NCBI GenBank assembly: GCA_038148435.1
Contig: JAYQVM010000001.1
Location: forward strand, 20,519 to 84,518
Direction: 5' to 3'
DNA: 64,000 nt
Origin: UBA5109 sp038148435
GTDB lineage: Bacteria; Pseudomonadota; Gammaproteobacteria; Pseudomonadales; Pseudohongiellaceae
The notes beneath the pieces were generated by a model. That model saw only the letters and a list, made by a program, of their open reading frames with translations, had not been told where the DNA came from and ran no database searches. Every line of letters begins with the position of its first letter. Positions within the stretch are counted from its first letter, which is position 1. This document shows positions 63,077-64,000 of this stretch, piece after piece. A program made the position numbers and the translations under genes.

Positions 63077-63175
63077 AATGGCTTATATGGTATGCCTTTG
63101 ACGCGAAGCGTTGAAGTATCTGATATGCAGTTGGATGATATTATTGCCTATCTAACACGTAATAATAACCGCTAG
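63077..63175 (+). pseudogene. Remnant of a flavocytochrome c-type cytochrome gene
   Basis: The frame reads NGLYGMPLTRSVEVSD then MQLDDIIAYLTRNNNR and stops at TAG 63173-63175. It matches the end of the locus 2 cytochrome (NGLYGMPISRKTEVSD, DLDAIIAYLTR) in nearly every conserved position, including the axial Met. Directly before it, in frame, is a TGA, and no CXXCH haem site lies upstream. This is therefore the last 32 codons of a lost cytochrome gene. DNA identity with locus 2 is only moderate, so it is not a recent partial copy. Confidence 0.7.
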
Positions 63176-63239
63176 GTATCAACGAAATTTCTAGCTTTCG
63201 GTTTTTTATTTCTGACATCGTCAACTGAGGACAAAAATA

Positions 63240-64000
63240 ATGAAAAAAACAATAGCAGCCTCAATTTCCTGCGCTTTTATTAGTTCGGCATTAGCTCATC
63301 ACAGTAATGTCGGGCTCTTCGATACCGAGCAAACTATCGAGCTTGAAGGAACCATTCGCGCTGTATCTTGGCGTAATCCCCACGGTTTTATTGTTTTCGA
63401 TGTGGAAGATGAAGCAGGCAATACCGTTCAATACAGTGCCGAAACGGCAGCCATAAGTGTCATGAGAAACCGGGGTATCACCGGTGATGCCATTCAGGTT
63501 GGTGAAAGGGTCACGGTTGCAGGTTCACCATCCATGCGGGGGCGCAATGAAATTCTGGCCCGCAACATACTATTATCCAGTGGTTATGAATTCGATTTTG
63601 GTAACCGCTCTCCTTATTTTTCGGCAGGCAAGGCTGGCAACCTGGTGGGATATCTCGATGAAGAAAATGATGCCGTAATCGAGCAGGCTATTGCCAACGC
63701 GGATGGTATTTTTCGAACTTGGAGTACCATCATGAGTGACCGAACGGCTTTCCCTATGTTTACCGGAGGCTACCCCCTGTCGGAAGAAGGTGAAGCGTAT
63801 CTGGCGCAATGGGACCCTGCAGATAATGAGCTCTTGCAGTGTGGATCCAAGGGCACACCGCTCATCATGATGACGCCTTTTCCCATCGAGTTTGTCGAAG
63901 TCGGCGACACCATCGAAATGCATATAGAGGAGTATGACAGTCTGCGCATCATTCACATGGATGAGGATGCGAGTGCTCCCGAAGAGCATTCAAATGTCGG
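63240..64000 (+). CDS. DUF6152-containing exported protein, 3' end outside window
   Basis: The frame runs open to the last base (253 codons seen). A signal peptide (about 1-20, SSALAHHS) leaves a mature His-His start, then TIELEGTIRAVSWRNPHGFI (about 30-49) and the NPH motif of DUF6152. From about residue 150 a second part begins: YPLSEEGEAYL, CGSKGTPLIMMTP, FPIEFVEVGDTIEMHIEEYD (within about 212-231). Its order of features (PLS/LT-x-EG, lone Cys loop, P-x-EF, GD-x-I, EY) parallels the separate 267-residue protein at 41875-42678. GAGGA precedes the ATG. The gene is thus like a fusion of the two adjacent genes at 41875-43083. Confidence 0.8.
   Translation, partial: MKKTIAASISCAFISSALAHHSNVGLFDTEQTIELEGTIRAVSWRNPHGFIVFDVEDEAGNTVQYSAETAAISVMRNRGITGDAIQVGERVTVAGSPSMRGRNEILARNILLSSGYEFDFGNRSPYFSAGKAGNLVGYLDEENDAVIEQAIANADGIFRTWSTIMSDRTAFPMFTGGYPLSEEGEAYLAQWDPADNELLQCGSKGTPLIMMTPFPIEFVEVGDTIEMHIEEYDSLRIIHMDEDASAPEEHSNV

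Larger units (their letters stand above)
62778..63239. other. Decayed intergenic region
   Basis: These 462 bp hold operator copy C, two coding remnants and A/T-rich filler, but no intact gene. The stretch 62990-63076 is very A/T-rich with no recognisable coding content. A GAGGA ribosome site for the last gene lies close to its ATG at 63240. Confidence 0.6.

Noticed and set aside
1..64000. CRISPR arrays, tRNA or rRNA genes, insertion sequences, phage genes
   Set aside because: No regularly spaced direct repeats, cloverleaf-like sequences, transposase frames with terminal inverted repeats, or phage structural genes were recognised.

Overview
The window looks like part of the chromosome of an uncultured, aerobic, probably marine gammaproteobacterium. 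Support: a textbook OxyR with its cysteine pair, pepA-holC overlapping translationally, lptF-lptG, a GTP-dependent PEP carboxykinase, and many exported proteins with TonB, FadL and Tat/Sec features. Two runs of exactly ten N show a scaffolded (probably metagenome-derived) assembly. I place it no more finely than Gammaproteobacteria. No rRNA, tRNA, CRISPR array, insertion sequence or phage gene was seen.

Layout. 1-4 kb: end of an unknown gene, then a peroxide-defence block (rubrerythrin, Fe-S protein, DUF3501) divergent from oxyR. 4-8.6 kb: holC, pepA, lptF, lptG, RDD protein. 8.6-13.4 kb: amino-acid metabolism: a citramalate synthase gene preceded by an apparent isoleucine leader-peptide attenuator, threonine aldolase, a phosphatase-like protein, and a divergent LeuB-type dehydrogenase. 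13.7-18.3 kb: pckG, an NHL-repeat protein, a FadL porin. 18.5-26.9 kb: exported peptidases (tricorn-like S41, two M20, one M14) and an SdpI-like membrane protein. 27.2-29.5 and 34.4-38.0 kb: two separate flavocytochrome loci of the p-cresol methylhydroxylase / vanillyl-alcohol oxidase type, each with cytochrome c, flavoprotein and a small Tat-signal protein. Between them lie orphan BatC/BatD, a TSUP transporter and an M48 lipoprotein. 38.1-41.7 kb: a lower-GC sulfatase + TonB receptor pair, with the sulfatase cut by an assembly gap. 41.9-45.9 kb: four co-oriented exported proteins (267-aa family, DUF6152, a 704-aa haem/propeller protein, and an unknown that seems to start at ATA). 45.9-49.3 kb: TSUP transporter, YedK/HMCES, amidase, GFA protein. 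49.3-62.8 kb: a D-glucarate/galactarate catabolic region. 62.8-64 kb: decayed fragments and the start of a DUF6152-containing gene.

How genes work together. In the aldarate region two transporters import the sugar acids, GudD and GarD (plus a second intact GudD-like enolase) dehydrate them to 5-keto-4-deoxyglucarate, GarL cleaves that to pyruvate and tartronate semialdehyde, and GarR reduces the latter to glycerate; glycerate kinase is not in the window. A FadR-type GntR regulator sits in the middle, and one 13-base motif (GTTRTACGATGWC) lies in the same orientation upstream of garL, the first transporter, and an MBL-fold hydrolase more than 9 kb away, defining a likely local regulon. In the isoleucine block, leader peptide, antiterminator and terminator together predict that cimA is controlled by Ile-tRNA charging.

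Most noteworthy: the cimA attenuator; the three-copy operator; the repeated cytochrome / Tat-protein / flavoprotein module, which suggests piggy-back export of a signal-less flavoprotein; and the gene at the right edge, which looks like a natural fusion of two neighbouring families encoded separately at 41.9-43.1 kb.
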